Assembly: GCA_027023305.1 (NCBI GenBank)
Contig: JALVVR010000070.1
Coordinates: 1-64,000 of the forward strand
DNA: 64,000 bases
From: Campylobacterales bacterium
GTDB lineage: Bacteria; Campylobacterota; Campylobacteria; Campylobacterales; QNZT01
Reading direction: 5' to 3'
Position numbers and translations under genes: made by a program. Positions 38,770 through 48,486 of this stretch are shown here, in pieces. Numbering within the stretch: the first letter of the stretch is position 1; every line of letters begins with the position of its first letter. The notes under the pieces were generated by a model. That model did no database searches. It was not told where the DNA came from and worked only from the letters and a program-made list of their open reading frames with translations.

Positions 38770-39327
38770 TTATTTAGTTTGGTTGTTATCTACTTTAGTA
38801 GAGTTTACATCCTTATGTATTGTATCTACTAAGTTCTTTAACTCTTCTTCACTAACTATACCATTTCCAAAGTTTACTACTTTTCCTTTTGTATCAAGAA
38901 CAACCATAAAAGGTATTCCCCAATTCCATTTTGTTCTATATCCTACTAAATCTATGAAGTTTGAGTACTTTGAACCTGCTACTATTCTATAATCTAACCC
39001 TTGATTTTTTACGAAACTTTTTAATCCATCTTCATCTAATCCTTGGACTTCAAAAGCTAAAATAACTGCTTTTTTTGCATACTCTTTATCTTTTGTAAAC
39101 TTAGTAAATCCTGGCATTTCCATTCTACAAGGAGGACATTTATGACCAAAAAAAGCCAAGAATACTACTTTACCTTTTAACTCATCTATCGATAAACCTT
39201 CGGTAGTGTTTTTTATGTGATAAGAGTTTCCATTTATATCTGTTATATTAAAATCCAACTCTTTTTTTACGGTCTCTCCAGCTACTAAAAAACTAAAAAG
39301 TAGCAAAAGTATTGATAAAATCTTCAT
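38770..39327 (-). CDS. periplasmic thioredoxin-like protein (TlpA/ResA family)
   Basis: 185 residues: signal peptide of about 17 residues (MKILSILLLLFSFLVAG), then a TlpA fold with redox motif CPPC at 64-67 preceded by FLAFFGHK and the cis-proline region WGIPFMVVLD. Such proteins reduce disulfides in the periplasm, often for cytochrome c maturation. No cytochrome genes are adjacent. No lipobox is present, so probably soluble or signal-anchored. Confidence 0.85.
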   Translation of the reverse strand: MKILSILLLLFSFLVAGETVKKELDFNITDINGNSYHIKNTTEGLSIDELKGKVVFLAFFGHKCPPCRMEMPGFTKFTKDKEYAKKAVILAFEVQGLDEDGLKSFVKNQGLDYRIVAGSKYSNFIDLVGYRTKWNWGIPFMVVLDTKGKVVNFGNGIVSEEELKNLVDTIHKDVNSTKVDNNQTK

Positions 39328-39379
39328 GACAAATCCTTTTTTATTTTATTGTACTTAAGAAGTATAAACAAATTGTGTA

Positions 39380-40966
39380 TTACATTTTGTATTTTGCTTC
39401 TATCCCCATTAACTTTAAACCAGTTCTTATACTTAGAGCTACTGTAAGCAGTATTTTTAAGTAAATATTTTCCCTATCATTTCCTATGATTTGATTTTTA
39501 TTGTAAAATTGATGAAGAAGTGAAGCTAAGTTTTTTAGATACTCGCTTATCTTTTGAAGTTGGCGAGTTTTATAAGCATCATTTAACACTTCATTTAAAA
39601 GTAGTGAGTTAAATAGAAGATTTTTTTCGTCATCACTTAAATCTTCTAACTTAGTATCTTTTATATCATCAACGGTTAAAGCACTCTTTTGTACTAGTTG
39701 ATTTATCCTAGCATGAGCATAATTTACATAATATATAGGATTTGAACTATCTTGTTTTTTCAAATCATCTATATCAAACTCTAAGTGTGTATCACTTTTT
39801 TTAGTTAAAAATACAAATCTTAGAGCATCACTTCCTATCTCTTCTACTATATCACTCATTAGGATGAAGTTACCTGCCCTCTTACTCATTTTATAAGGTT
39901 TACCACCTTTTAATAGTGAAACCATTTGAGATAGTATAACTTCAAGTTTACCCTCATCGTAACCCAAATATTTTATAGCAGCTTTTACCCTAGCTATATA
40001 TCCATGATGGTCTGCTCCCCAGATATTTATATACTCATCATAACCTCTTTCAAACTTTTGATTATGATAGATGATATCACCAGCTAAGTATGTCGGTCTG
40101 CCATCTTCTCTAACTATAACCCTATCTTTTTCATCTCCAAATTTTGAAGAGTTTAGCCATAGTTTTCCATCTTTTTTGTAGGTTGCATCACTATCTCTTT
40201 GTAATTTATTTAGAGTTTCATCCCAAAGTTTAAAAAGCTCTTTTTCAGAAGCAAAAGAATCAAACACTATCCCAGCTGATTTTAGGTTTTCTTTTATAAG
40301 GATAAGCATCTTATCTTTTGCCCAAGTAGAAAGCTCTTCTATGATACTTTCATCTTTAAAGTAATCCTCTTCAAACTCTTCTATAGCCTCTTTTGCAAGG
40401 TCTATGATATACTCACCCCTATAATACTCTTCAGGATACACAACATCTTTTCCTAAGAGTTCACATGAGCTTAGATATAAGCTAACTCCAAGAAGTCTTA
40501 TTTGATTTCCTGCATCATTTACATAGTATTCGCTTTGGATATCATAACCTAAGTGTTTAGCAACTCTATACAGAGTATCTCCAAAAACTGCACCTCTGGC
40601 ATGTCCTATATGGAGTGGACCTGTTGGGTTTGCACTTACATACTCTAAAAGTATCTTTTTGTTTTTTGAGTCCTTTGCAAAGTTATCTTCATGATTTAAA
40701 GCTTTATCTGCAAGTGAGTTTAGAAAATCACTACTTAGTTTAAAGTTTATATATCCCTTGATACTTTCAACTGTTTCAAAAATATCATTTTTGCTAAACT
40801 TTTCACAGATTTCATCAGCGATAATCATCGGTGATTTTCTAAATTCTTTAGCTAATGAAAAAGCAACTGGTGAGGCATAATGCCCAAAAGATAAATCTTT
40901 GGGCTTTTCAAGTGAGCTTAGAGATGGTATCTCTTTTTGTATATGGTTAAGAACTGTTTTTTTCAA
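39380..40966 (-). CDS. argS: arginyl-tRNA synthetase
   Basis: 528 residues, class I. HIGH motif in NPTGPLHIGHARG, KMSKS equivalent in PYKMSKRAGNF, an N-terminal Add1-like domain and a C-terminal anticodon-binding domain with VNYAHARINQL. Downstream end of a minus-strand group that starts with the acidic protein and passes through gmk and tatA. GTP/ATP cost and tRNA charging aside, no special regulation is visible. Confidence 0.97.
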   Translation of the reverse strand: MKKTVLNHIQKEIPSLSSLEKPKDLSFGHYASPVAFSLAKEFRKSPMIIADEICEKFSKNDIFETVESIKGYINFKLSSDFLNSLADKALNHEDNFAKDSKNKKILLEYVSANPTGPLHIGHARGAVFGDTLYRVAKHLGYDIQSEYYVNDAGNQIRLLGVSLYLSSCELLGKDVVYPEEYYRGEYIIDLAKEAIEEFEEDYFKDESIIEELSTWAKDKMLILIKENLKSAGIVFDSFASEKELFKLWDETLNKLQRDSDATYKKDGKLWLNSSKFGDEKDRVIVREDGRPTYLAGDIIYHNQKFERGYDEYINIWGADHHGYIARVKAAIKYLGYDEGKLEVILSQMVSLLKGGKPYKMSKRAGNFILMSDIVEEIGSDALRFVFLTKKSDTHLEFDIDDLKKQDSSNPIYYVNYAHARINQLVQKSALTVDDIKDTKLEDLSDDEKNLLFNSLLLNEVLNDAYKTRQLQKISEYLKNLASLLHQFYNKNQIIGNDRENIYLKILLTVALSIRTGLKLMGIEAKYKM

Positions 40967-40979
40967 ATCTTAAAAACCC

Positions 40980-41201
40980 TTATGCTTTTTGAGATTCTTC
41001 TGTTTTTATCTCTTTTGTAGTTTCTTCTTTTGCTTCTATAGACTCTTTTGAACTCTCTTCATCATCTTCTTTTAGTGCTTTTTTGAAGTTTTTGATACCT
41101 CCACCAAGACCTTTTGCAAGTTCAGGTATTTTTTTTCCTCCAAAAAGAAGTAGTACAACTAATGCTATAACGATTAGTTCCATTCCACTTGGTATTCCCA
41201 T
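40980..41201 (-). CDS. tatA: twin-arginine translocase subunit TatA
   Basis: 73 residues: one N-terminal membrane helix, the [24 protein letters not shown] amphipathic region (hinge G and conserved F-G, here quoted in part) and an acidic, Glu/Lys-rich tail. Forms the protein-conducting part of the Tat system for folded proteins; tatB and tatC are not here. Located between gmk and argS in one direction, as in related genomes. Confidence 0.93.
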   Translation of the reverse strand: MGIPSGMELIVIALVVLLLFGGKKIPELAKGLGGGIKNFKKALKEDDEESSKESIEAKEETTKEIKTEESQKA

Positions 41202-41251
41202 GATAAATCCTTTAAAAATTTTTAGAAATTATATCATAAAAGTTTAATAGA

Positions 41252-41851
41252 TTACCAACTAGAGCCAAAATCTTCTATAAACTTCAGTGGTTTTTTTAAT
41301 TTTGCTACCTCTATTATCTTTTTTAGTTCATTTAAAGCTTTAGAAAAGTCATCATTTATGATAAAAAACTCATACTCATCTGCTCTTTTCATCTCTTCTT
41401 TTGCATTTATAAGTCTGTTTTGTATAACCTCTTCTGAGTCAGTTGCCCTATTTATTAGTCTATTTTCTAACTCTTTTTGACTAGGAGTTGTGATAAAAAC
41501 TGAGGTTGTTAAAAGAGGAAACTTTTTCTTTACTATCTCATGCCCTTGAACATCTATGTCAAAGATAACTACTTTTTTTTCATCAAGTGCTTTTAAAACA
41601 GGTTTTATACTTGTTCCATAGTAGTTTCCATGAACCTCTGCCCACTCTAAGAAGTTACCATCTTCTATATCTTTTTTAAACTCTTCTTTTGAAACATAGA
41701 AGTAGTTAACTCCCTCTTCTTCTCCATCTCTTATCTCTCTTGTTGTAGTTGAGATAGAAAAGTAGGCATCTTCATACTTTAAGATTTCATTTACAAGAGA
41801 GCTCTTTCCACATCCACTTGGACCAGAGAGAACAACTAAAGCTCCTCCCAT
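41252..41851 (-). CDS. gmk: guanylate kinase
   Basis: Phosphorylates GMP to GDP. 199 residues with P-loop GPSGCGKS at 10-17, the GMP-binding block STTTREIRDGE.EGVNYF and the lid region. The start directly follows the stop of the acidic receiver-like protein, so the two are coupled. Confidence 0.96.
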   Translation of the reverse strand: MGGALVVLSGPSGCGKSSLVNEILKYEDAYFSISTTTREIRDGEEEGVNYFYVSKEEFKKDIEDGNFLEWAEVHGNYYGTSIKPVLKALDEKKVVIFDIDVQGHEIVKKKFPLLTTSVFITTPSQKELENRLINRATDSEEVIQNRLINAKEEMKRADEYEFFIINDDFSKALNELKKIIEVAKLKKPLKFIEDFGSSW

Positions 41852-42877
41852 TTATTTGTCTCCAAAAGTTATGTTTATACTAAGTCCTTTTAGAGCATCT
41901 TGTAAAAGCTCAGGAGTTATAATCTCTTTTAGTTTTTTAGCTACTATCTCTTCTAAATCGCTAGGATTAGTTTCTTCTTCATTTTCGTTATCTTGTAAGA
42001 TTTCTTCTTCAAGCTCTTCAACTTCTTCAATACTTTTTTCACTGTCTTGCTCATCTGGCTCTATTAGTTGTTTCATTTCAGTTTTATCTAGTGATTTTAG
42101 TTCGTCATCTAGTTTGTCTTCTTTAGGCTCTTCCTCTTCAGTTTTTAACTCATCTTCAATCTCATCTTCTATAGCTTCTTCTTCAAGTTTTTTTTCTGCT
42201 ACTTCGTCAATCTCCTCTTTCTCTTCTACTGTTTCTTTTTCAATAATCTCATTATCAATATTTGGTAGTTCTACTTCTTCTTCACTCTCTTTCAAGTTTT
42301 CATCTTCTTCATCCAAAAGTAGGTTATCATCTAAGTCAAACTCTTCATGAGAATCTATATCTTCTAAATCATCATCTAGTTCATCTTCACTCTCTTCTTG
42401 AGACACTTGCTCTTTTTCTTCATCAATCTCATCAATCTCATCTACCATTTGAGCTAGATTTTCTGGTGAGCTGTCTAGTTCTAACTCACTGTTTATATCT
42501 TCATCAATATCATCAAAGTCTATAATCTCCTCTTCTTTTCCATCATCCTCGCCCTCTTCTTCTACTATAAAGTTTTTTTCAACTAAAGAGGTAAAATCGG
42601 TAGGTAAAAATGGTTTTTCTAGAACTAACTCAAACCCATCAGGCTTTTTTACTTGAGCTGTCCCAATAAAGACAAGTTTGTCGTATGTTAAATTTTCTTT
42701 TATTTTACTTAGAAGTTCATCACTATATTTATCACTATCGACAAATATTAAGTTATATGACTCTTTATTTGGTGTAAAAACTCCACTCTCTTCTATATCA
42801 AATCCACTCTTTTTACTACTTAGTTGTAACAATCTGGAAACTATTTTGTTGTCATTTATCAAAAGTATTGATAGCAT
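41852..42877 (-). CDS. acidic protein with degenerate receiver-like N-terminus
   Basis: 341 residues in three parts. Residues 1-110 look like a receiver domain (MLSILLINDNKIVSRLLQLS, FVDSD and EKPFLPTDF in place of D-D, D and K-P-F) but the acidic pocket is incomplete. Residues about 110-300 are an extremely Glu/Asp-rich low-complexity stretch. The last 35 residues (EEIVAKKLKEIITPELLQDA, then a short strand) look folded and could bind a partner. I do not know its function. It precedes gmk without a gap. Confidence 0.65.
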   Translation of the reverse strand: MLSILLINDNKIVSRLLQLSSKKSGFDIEESGVFTPNKESYNLIFVDSDKYSDELLSKIKENLTYDKLVFIGTAQVKKPDGFELVLEKPFLPTDFTSLVEKNFIVEEEGEDDGKEEEIIDFDDIDEDINSELELDSSPENLAQMVDEIDEIDEEKEQVSQEESEDELDDDLEDIDSHEEFDLDDNLLLDEEDENLKESEEEVELPNIDNEIIEKETVEEKEEIDEVAEKKLEEEAIEDEIEDELKTEEEEPKEDKLDDELKSLDKTEMKQLIEPDEQDSEKSIEEVEELEEEILQDNENEEETNPSDLEEIVAKKLKEIITPELLQDALKGLSINITFGDK

Positions 42878-42907
42878 ACTATTCTCCTAACTCTTTTTTG
42901 CTATTAT

Positions 42908-42913
42908 TATAAT
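42908..42913 (+). promoter_or_regulatory. candidate -10 box of the nucT-like gene
   Basis: TATAAT lies 21 bases upstream of the ATG, with AAAGGAAG as ribosome binding site between them. Divergent from the acidic protein gene. Confidence 0.45.
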
Positions 42914-42933
42914 ATCGTTCAAAGGAAGATATT

Positions 42934-43470
42934 ATGAAACATTTTTTTAAAATTTTACTGATTATTTTTATATCTGCAAATCTTTTTGCTAGTGATACAA
43001 AGATGTATATGTTGCCAAAACAAGCAAAACCAGCTTTAAAACAAGTTTTAAGGGAACTTGGCAAAGCAAAAAAATCAGTAAAAATTACTATTTATAATTT
43101 TACCCATAAAAAGATAGCAAATAGATTAAAGTATATTGCAAAAAAAGGAATTAAAGTTAAAATAATTTATGATTATGAATCAACTGTCCAAAAAAGAAAC
43201 AAATCTACCATCTACTATCTCTCAAAATATAAAAATATAGAGACTTTTAGGATAAAAGGAAAGTTTGCAAAAAGAAAAAAATATTATGGAAAGATGCATC
43301 AAAAGATAGCTTTGATTGATGATAAAGTTTTGATTTTAGGCTCTGCTAACTGGTCTTACTCTGGGTTTGGTAAAAATTACGAAGTTGTTTTGATTATGAG
43401 AGATAAAGATTTGGCTAAAAAATACTCAAAGTTTTTTGATTCTTTAGAAAAGAAAGCAACTAAGTTTTAG
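42934..43470 (+). CDS. nucT: secreted phospholipase D-family nuclease, NucT-like
   Basis: 178 residues. Signal peptide of about 19-20 residues (hydrophobic core IFISANLFA), then one HKD motif with His122, Lys124 and Asp129, followed by GSANWS. A single HKD means it works as a dimer, like Nuc and Helicobacter pylori NucT. NucT degrades DNA at the cell surface or periplasm and has been tied to DNA uptake and purine salvage. Monocistronic. It could also act on RNA or phospholipid, but family and length fit NucT best. Confidence 0.82.
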   Translation: MKHFFKILLIIFISANLFASDTKMYMLPKQAKPALKQVLRELGKAKKSVKITIYNFTHKKIANRLKYIAKKGIKVKIIYDYESTVQKRNKSTIYYLSKYKNIETFRIKGKFAKRKKYYGKMHQKIALIDDKVLILGSANWSYSGFGKNYEVVLIMRDKDLAKKYSKFFDSLEKKATKF

Positions 43471-45098
43471 CTTATTAAGCACTCATCAAGTAGATGAGCT
43501 TTAGGTTCTCCTAAAAAGTAGCCTTGTGAAAAGTCAACTCCGATATGATTTACTTCATCAAATAACTCTTTACTACTTATAAACTCAGCAACCGTCTTTA
43601 TCTCAAAATCATGAGCAAAGTTGTTTATACTCTCCAAAAGTGCATAACTTTTTGAGTCATCTAAGATTCTTTTTACTATGGAGCCATCTATCTTTATAAA
43701 CTCTGGTTCTATTTCTACTATCCTTTGAAAGTTTGAAAAACCACTTCCAAAGTCATCTATAGCTATTTTTGCACCATAATTTTTTATTTCAGTAATAAAC
43801 TCTTTAAAAAGTCCAAAATTTTTTATATTTTCATCCTCTAAGATTTCAAATATAACTCTACTGCTTACATGAGGATTATTATTAAGTAAATCAAAGATAT
43901 ATTCTCTAACAGTTTTTTCTTCAATATCAAGATATGATATATTTACACTAAACTCATTGCTTGTAAATTTAAATTTATCAAAAGCATTTTTATATACAAT
44001 TTTTGTTATCTCATCATATATTTTTCCACTTTTTGCTATATCCAAAAATGAATAAGGAGACATTATACTTCCATCTTCACACTCTAGTCTAACAAGTGTT
44101 TCATACTTTTCTACTTTTTCTTTTGTATTATCGTATATGGGTTGATAGTAATTGATAATTTTTTTATTATTTAATGCATCTTTTACTTTTTTTAAAGTTT
44201 GAATATTTGAATAAACAATATCTTTTATACCATTTATGTCATCAGAACAATAGATATATTTTAAATTATTGTTTTTTGCATAACTTAAAGTAGATAGTGC
44301 ATCTTCATAAAGATTAACTCTATCTTTTACATAAACTAGTGTTACTATTGGAGAAAATGATATTTGTTCCTCTATCTGCATAACTAAATCTTTACAGCTG
44401 ATATAAAATTCTTCACAATACTCATGTAGTTTATTGTCTTCTATAATAATATCTTTATTTAATTTTATTACAAATTTTGCATTACCTATATGATAAAGTG
44501 AGATATCATCTATATGCTCTTTAACTATCTCTTCTAAATATTTACCAAATTTTTGTTCTATTATTTTAGTGTTTTTATATCCATAAATGCCATCAACTTT
44601 ATGGAAATCATTTATAGAAAATAAAAAAATTCCATCATTTGGTTTTAAATCTTTTATCAAAGCAATCTCATTTTTAAACTTAGATATAGGATTGATTTTA
44701 GAGTCTGAAAACTGTCTGTTTAGATTTACCATCTCTACATAAGATTTGCATATAGCCCTTAGTTCATACTTATCAAAAGGTTTTGTTAAAAAGTCATTTA
44801 TACCATATTCAAGAGCTTTTACTTTTGTTTTTATATCACTAAGAGAGGTTATCATGAGGATTGGAGTTCTTTTGTATTTAGGGTTTTCTCTTATTTTTTT
44901 GATAGTTTCAAAGCCATTCATATTTGGCATAATAGCATCCATAAGTATCATGATAGGAGTAAAGTTTTTTAGCATTTTGATTGCTTCTATACCATCACTT
45001 GCTTCTATAAAGTCATAATTATTTTGTAGTATTTTCTTTACAATCATTCTATTTGATTTTAAATCATCAACTACAAGAATAAGTGGTTTTTTACTCAT
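43467..45098 (-). CDS. response regulator with degenerate GGDEF and EAL domains
   Basis: 543 residues. Receiver domain at 1-120 with Asp11-Asp12, phospho-site Asp54 and Lys in FLTKPFD; a middle domain (about 130-280) where the GGDEF loop is lost; and an EAL domain from about 300. The EAL motif reads ETL (YETLVRLE), but the other catalytic positions appear intact: VNIS, EILEDE, DDFGSG, KIDGS and QGYFLGEP. It is therefore probably a phosphorylation-controlled cyclic-di-GMP phosphodiesterase. No kinase is adjacent. Its stop overlaps that of nucT, convergently. Confidence 0.88.
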   Translation of the reverse strand: MSKKPLILVVDDLKSNRMIVKKILQNNYDFIEASDGIEAIKMLKNFTPIMILMDAIMPNMNGFETIKKIRENPKYKRTPILMITSLSDIKTKVKALEYGINDFLTKPFDKYELRAICKSYVEMVNLNRQFSDSKINPISKFKNEIALIKDLKPNDGIFLFSINDFHKVDGIYGYKNTKIIEQKFGKYLEEIVKEHIDDISLYHIGNAKFVIKLNKDIIIEDNKLHEYCEEFYISCKDLVMQIEEQISFSPIVTLVYVKDRVNLYEDALSTLSYAKNNNLKYIYCSDDINGIKDIVYSNIQTLKKVKDALNNKKIINYYQPIYDNTKEKVEKYETLVRLECEDGSIMSPYSFLDIAKSGKIYDEITKIVYKNAFDKFKFTSNEFSVNISYLDIEEKTVREYIFDLLNNNPHVSSRVIFEILEDENIKNFGLFKEFITEIKNYGAKIAIDDFGSGFSNFQRIVEIEPEFIKIDGSIVKRILDDSKSYALLESINNFAHDFEIKTVAEFISSKELFDEVNHIGVDFSQGYFLGEPKAHLLDECLIS

Positions 45099-45155
45099 TA
45101 ATCTTTACCTATTAAACTTTTTCTCACTGCTATATCGGTAAAAACTATTTTTTAT

Positions 45156-45920
45156 TTAGAAGATTGCCTTTAAAATTTCAAAGTATTTTAAAAAGTCATT
45201 TTTAAATATGCTCATCATACTAGATAATACAGCTGTCAAGACTAATACAGATAAAAATATCTTTATAGGAAAACCAACTACCAAAAGGTTAAATTGAGGC
45301 ATAGTTTTCATAAGCATTCCAAAGATGATATCAGAGAGAAGAGATAGAGCTATGATAGGAAAAGCTAGTATCAACCCAACTTTAAACATAGCAGCAACTC
45401 CTGTTATGAGATAGTCTGAAAGGTTTGAGTTTGGATAGAAGCTACCTAAAGTTATGCTGTCTATTGTGTGACTTAAAAAGATAAGTATCAAGTGGTGTCC
45501 ATTGAAAGAGAGAAATATCAAAAAGGCTATCAAGGTTAAGGCATTTGATACAAGTGGAGTGTTTGAGCTTGATAGTGGATCAAAAACTGTAGCCATTGAA
45601 AATCCCATAATCATACTTATCTGTCCACCAGCAAGGGAGAGAGCAGAAAAGGCTAAATTTAGCAATAATCCAGATATAAAACCTATAAAGAGTTCACTTA
45701 CTATAAAAAAAAGTATGTTAGAAGTGTTTATATCAATACCTGAGAGTTTTGCTACTGGAAAAAATAGTATGGTTAGATATAGGGCAAGAGCTGTTTTTAT
45801 GCTAACTGAGATAGATGCATGAGAAAAAAATGGCATGAAGGCAAAAAAGCCACTTATTCTAGTAAAAAGAAGTATAAAAGTTATAGCATTTTTATCAGTG
45901 ATAAAATCAACTAGGTTCAT
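45156..45920 (-). CDS. fliR: flagellar export protein FliR
   Basis: 254 residues with about six membrane segments, part of the flagellar type III export gate with FliP and FliQ. LNLAFSALSLAGGQISMIMG and SSNTPLVSNALTLIAFLIF are family segments. It overlaps the ABC ATPase gene by 14 bases. The order rpsB-tsf-ABC ATPase-fliR is also found in Campylobacter, so this is an old linkage rather than a flagellar operon. Confidence 0.93.
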   Translation of the reverse strand: MNLVDFITDKNAITFILLFTRISGFFAFMPFFSHASISVSIKTALALYLTILFFPVAKLSGIDINTSNILFFIVSELFIGFISGLLLNLAFSALSLAGGQISMIMGFSMATVFDPLSSSNTPLVSNALTLIAFLIFLSFNGHHLILIFLSHTIDSITLGSFYPNSNLSDYLITGVAAMFKVGLILAFPIIALSLLSDIIFGMLMKTMPQFNLLVVGFPIKIFLSVLVLTAVLSSMMSIFKNDFLKYFEILKAIF

Positions 45921-46593
45921 GAAAGAGTGTTTGGTCTTTTAATCTATAAATAGTATCGCTCATACTAGCGATATTTTCATCATGAGTTACTATAAGCATA
46001 GTTCCATTTATACTTTTTATATACTCTATCATTTCACTCATAACTTCTTTTGCAGTTTGGGCATCTAAGTTTCCTGTTGGTTCATCTGCAAAGATTATCT
46101 TTGGTTTTTTTGTTAAGACTCTAGCTATTGAGACTCTTTGTTGTTGACCACCTGATAGGTCAGATATGTTTTGTAGAAGAGTTTTTTCGATACCTAGTTT
46201 TTTTAGTATCTCAGAGTCAATCTCTCTTTTTGAGATTAAAGATGAGATTTCAAGATTTTCTTTTACTGAAAAACCTTTGAAAAGATAGTGAGATTGAAAG
46301 ATGATTCCAAGGTACTCTCTTCTTACTTTTGTTTGGTACTTTTGAGGTAGGTTATATAAAGATTTACTTCCATAGTAAACTTCACCTTTTTTGGGTTTTA
46401 AAAGTGATGAAAGTATGTGCAATAGTGTTGATTTTCCACTTCCACTAACACCAAGGATAGAGATAACTTCCCTCTCATGAAGAGTTAGGTTTATATCTTC
46501 AAAAAGTGGATAGTCAAAACTGTGAGATAAGTTTTTTGCTTGGATTAGGGGATTTTTAAAAGTGGAGGTATTAGACAAATTGTTTTTAATCAT
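45907..46593 (-). CDS. ABC transporter ATP-binding protein, LolD-like, without permease
   Basis: 228 residues: Walker A GVSGSGKS, Q-loop IIFQSHYLF, signature LSGGQQQR, Walker B IIFADEPTGNLD and His in IVTHDENI. Closest to LolD/FtsE/MacB ATPases. No permease gene is adjacent; the partner must be encoded elsewhere. Sits between tsf and fliR and overlaps fliR. Confidence 0.88.
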   Translation of the reverse strand: MIKNNLSNTSTFKNPLIQAKNLSHSFDYPLFEDINLTLHEREVISILGVSGSGKSTLLHILSSLLKPKKGEVYYGSKSLYNLPQKYQTKVRREYLGIIFQSHYLFKGFSVKENLEISSLISKREIDSEILKKLGIEKTLLQNISDLSGGQQQRVSIARVLTKKPKIIFADEPTGNLDAQTAKEVMSEMIEYIKSINGTMLIVTHDENIASMSDTIYRLKDQTLFHEPS

Positions 46594-46610
46594 CTAATAC
46601 CTCTCCATCT

Positions 46611-47672
46611 TTATTTTAGTTGAGCTTCAACCTCAGCTGCAAAGTCATCAGCTTTTTTCTCGATACCATCTCCAAGTTCATATCTTGTAAATGATGTTAT
46701 CTCGATATTACCACCAAGTTCTTTAGCTTTAGCTTCTACCACTTCTTTTACAGTCTTTTTATCGTCAAGTGCATAGAATTGGTCTAAAAGACATCTTTGT
46801 TGGTCAAGAAGAGTATTATCTGCGATAAATCTCTCTATTTTACCAGGAAGGATTCTATCCCAGATTTTCTCAGGTTTTCCTTCTGCTTTTAACTCTTCTT
46901 TGATTTGCTTTTCAACTTTAGCCATAACTTCATCTGTTAGTTGAAGTTTTGAGATAAACTGAGGAACATTTTTAAGAGGTTTTTTAAGTCTTGCTAACTC
47001 TTCGTTCTCTTTTTCGATAGATTTTGATATACCTTCAGTCTCTTTTTCAACAAAATCAGCATCAAACTCAGTGTAGCTTAATATCTCAGGTTTTAGTGCA
47101 GCTATGTGCATAGCAAGTTGTTTTAAAAACTCACTAACTTTTGCTTCATCAACACCTTCAGCTTTTGCAGTTACTAAAACACCTATTTTTCCACCCATGT
47201 GGATGTAACCATTTGTTACTTCGTTATCAGAACTGTTAGTAGATACAAATCTTCTAACAACTAAGTTTTCACCGATAGTTGAGATGTTCGTTTTTACAAA
47301 TTCTTCAAATTTTACACCATCTATATCACTATTATTTAGTGCATCAATATCTGCAAAATCATTAGCAAATACATGTTCTACGGTTTTTTTAGCAAACTCT
47401 TGGAATTTGTCATTTTTAGCAACAAAGTCAGTCTCTGCATTTACTTCAACCATAGCTGCTTTTTTACCATCTTTTGAAACTTCTACTACAACTGCACCTT
47501 CAGCTGCAATTCTATCTGATTTTTTATCTGCCGATGAAAGACCTTTTTTCTTTAGGTAGTCAACTGCACCCTCCATGTCTCCATCACTAGAAACAAGAGC
47601 TTTTTTGCAGTCCATCATACCAGCACCAGTTTTCTCTCTTAACTCTTTTACCATTCCTGCTGTTATAGCCAT
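46611..47672 (-). CDS. tsf: elongation factor Ts
   Basis: 353 residues, the long form. N-terminal UBA-like domain with MVKELREKTGAGMMDCKKAL, the TDFVAKND contact to EF-Tu and a coiled-coil/C-terminal domain. Nucleotide exchange factor for EF-Tu. 25 bases downstream of rpsB, co-transcribed as in most bacteria. Confidence 0.97.
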   Translation of the reverse strand: MAITAGMVKELREKTGAGMMDCKKALVSSDGDMEGAVDYLKKKGLSSADKKSDRIAAEGAVVVEVSKDGKKAAMVEVNAETDFVAKNDKFQEFAKKTVEHVFANDFADIDALNNSDIDGVKFEEFVKTNISTIGENLVVRRFVSTNSSDNEVTNGYIHMGGKIGVLVTAKAEGVDEAKVSEFLKQLAMHIAALKPEILSYTEFDADFVEKETEGISKSIEKENEELARLKKPLKNVPQFISKLQLTDEVMAKVEKQIKEELKAEGKPEKIWDRILPGKIERFIADNTLLDQQRCLLDQFYALDDKKTVKEVVEAKAKELGGNIEITSFTRYELGDGIEKKADDFAAEVEAQLK

Positions 47673-47697
47673 GATTTTCTCCTACTGTAAGTTTTTA

Positions 47698-48486
47698 TTA
47701 TTCTTTATCTTCTGAAGACTCTTTTTCGCCTTCTTTTACAGCTTCAATAACAACTTCTTGGATTTCTTCCTCAGTTACTACTACCTCTTCTGTTGCTTCT
47801 GCTTCATCTCTCATAGCTTTACCTTCGTTGATAGCTTCTGCCATCTCTTTACAGAAAAGTTGAACACTTCTTATCGCATCATCATTTCCTGGGATTGGGA
47901 AGTCTATAACATCTGGATCACAGTTTGTATCTATTGGAGCTACGATAGGTATATGAAGATTGTTAGCTTCTTTAACTGCTATTCTCTCTTTTACTGTATC
48001 AACTATGAAAATTAAATCAGGCATAGCTTTCATATCTCTTATACCACCAAGGTAGTTTAAAAGTTTTTGTTTTTTTCTTGAAAGCATAAGAGCTTCTTTT
48101 TTAGTAAGAAGATCCATTTGTCCTTCTTCTTCCATTTTTTCTATGATATCTAGTTTTCTGATAGATTTTTTGATAGTTTGGAAGTTTGTCATCATACCAC
48201 CTAACCATCTATGGTTAACATACGGCATACCACAACTCTCAGCATACTCTTTTATAGCACTACTTGCTTGTTTTTTTGTTCCAACAAACATCATAGTTTT
48301 TCCCTCTGCTGCTGCATCTCTAACTATGTTGTATGTGTATCTAAAATATCTAAGAGTTTTTTGTAAATCTATAATATAGATATTTTTTCTTTCTCCAAAG
48401 ATATAAGGTTTCATCTTTGGATTCCATCTTCTTGTTTGATGTCCGAAGTGAACACCACACTCTAGTAAGTCTTTCATTGTAACCAT
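47698..48486 (-). CDS. rpsB: 30S ribosomal protein S2
   Basis: 262 residues: [19 protein letters not shown] at the N-terminus and [20 protein letters not shown] are diagnostic. The C-terminal 40 residues are Glu/Val-rich and acidic, an extension frequent in epsilonproteobacteria. AAGGAG stands before the ATG. Its 5' leader of about 110 bases can fold and probably mediates autoregulation by S2. Confidence 0.97.
   Translation of the reverse strand: MVTMKDLLECGVHFGHQTRRWNPKMKPYIFGERKNIYIIDLQKTLRYFRYTYNIVRDAAAEGKTMMFVGTKKQASSAIKEYAESCGMPYVNHRWLGGMMTNFQTIKKSIRKLDIIEKMEEEGQMDLLTKKEALMLSRKKQKLLNYLGGIRDMKAMPDLIFIVDTVKERIAVKEANNLHIPIVAPIDTNCDPDVIDFPIPGNDDAIRSVQLFCKEMAEAINEGKAMRDEAEATEEVVVTEEEIQEVVIEAVKEGEKESSEDKE

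Noticed and set aside
41856-42525. Long serine- or leucine-rich open frames on the plus strand
   Set aside because: They mirror the Glu/Asp-rich low-complexity coding sequence on the minus strand and have no ribosome binding site or protein-like composition.
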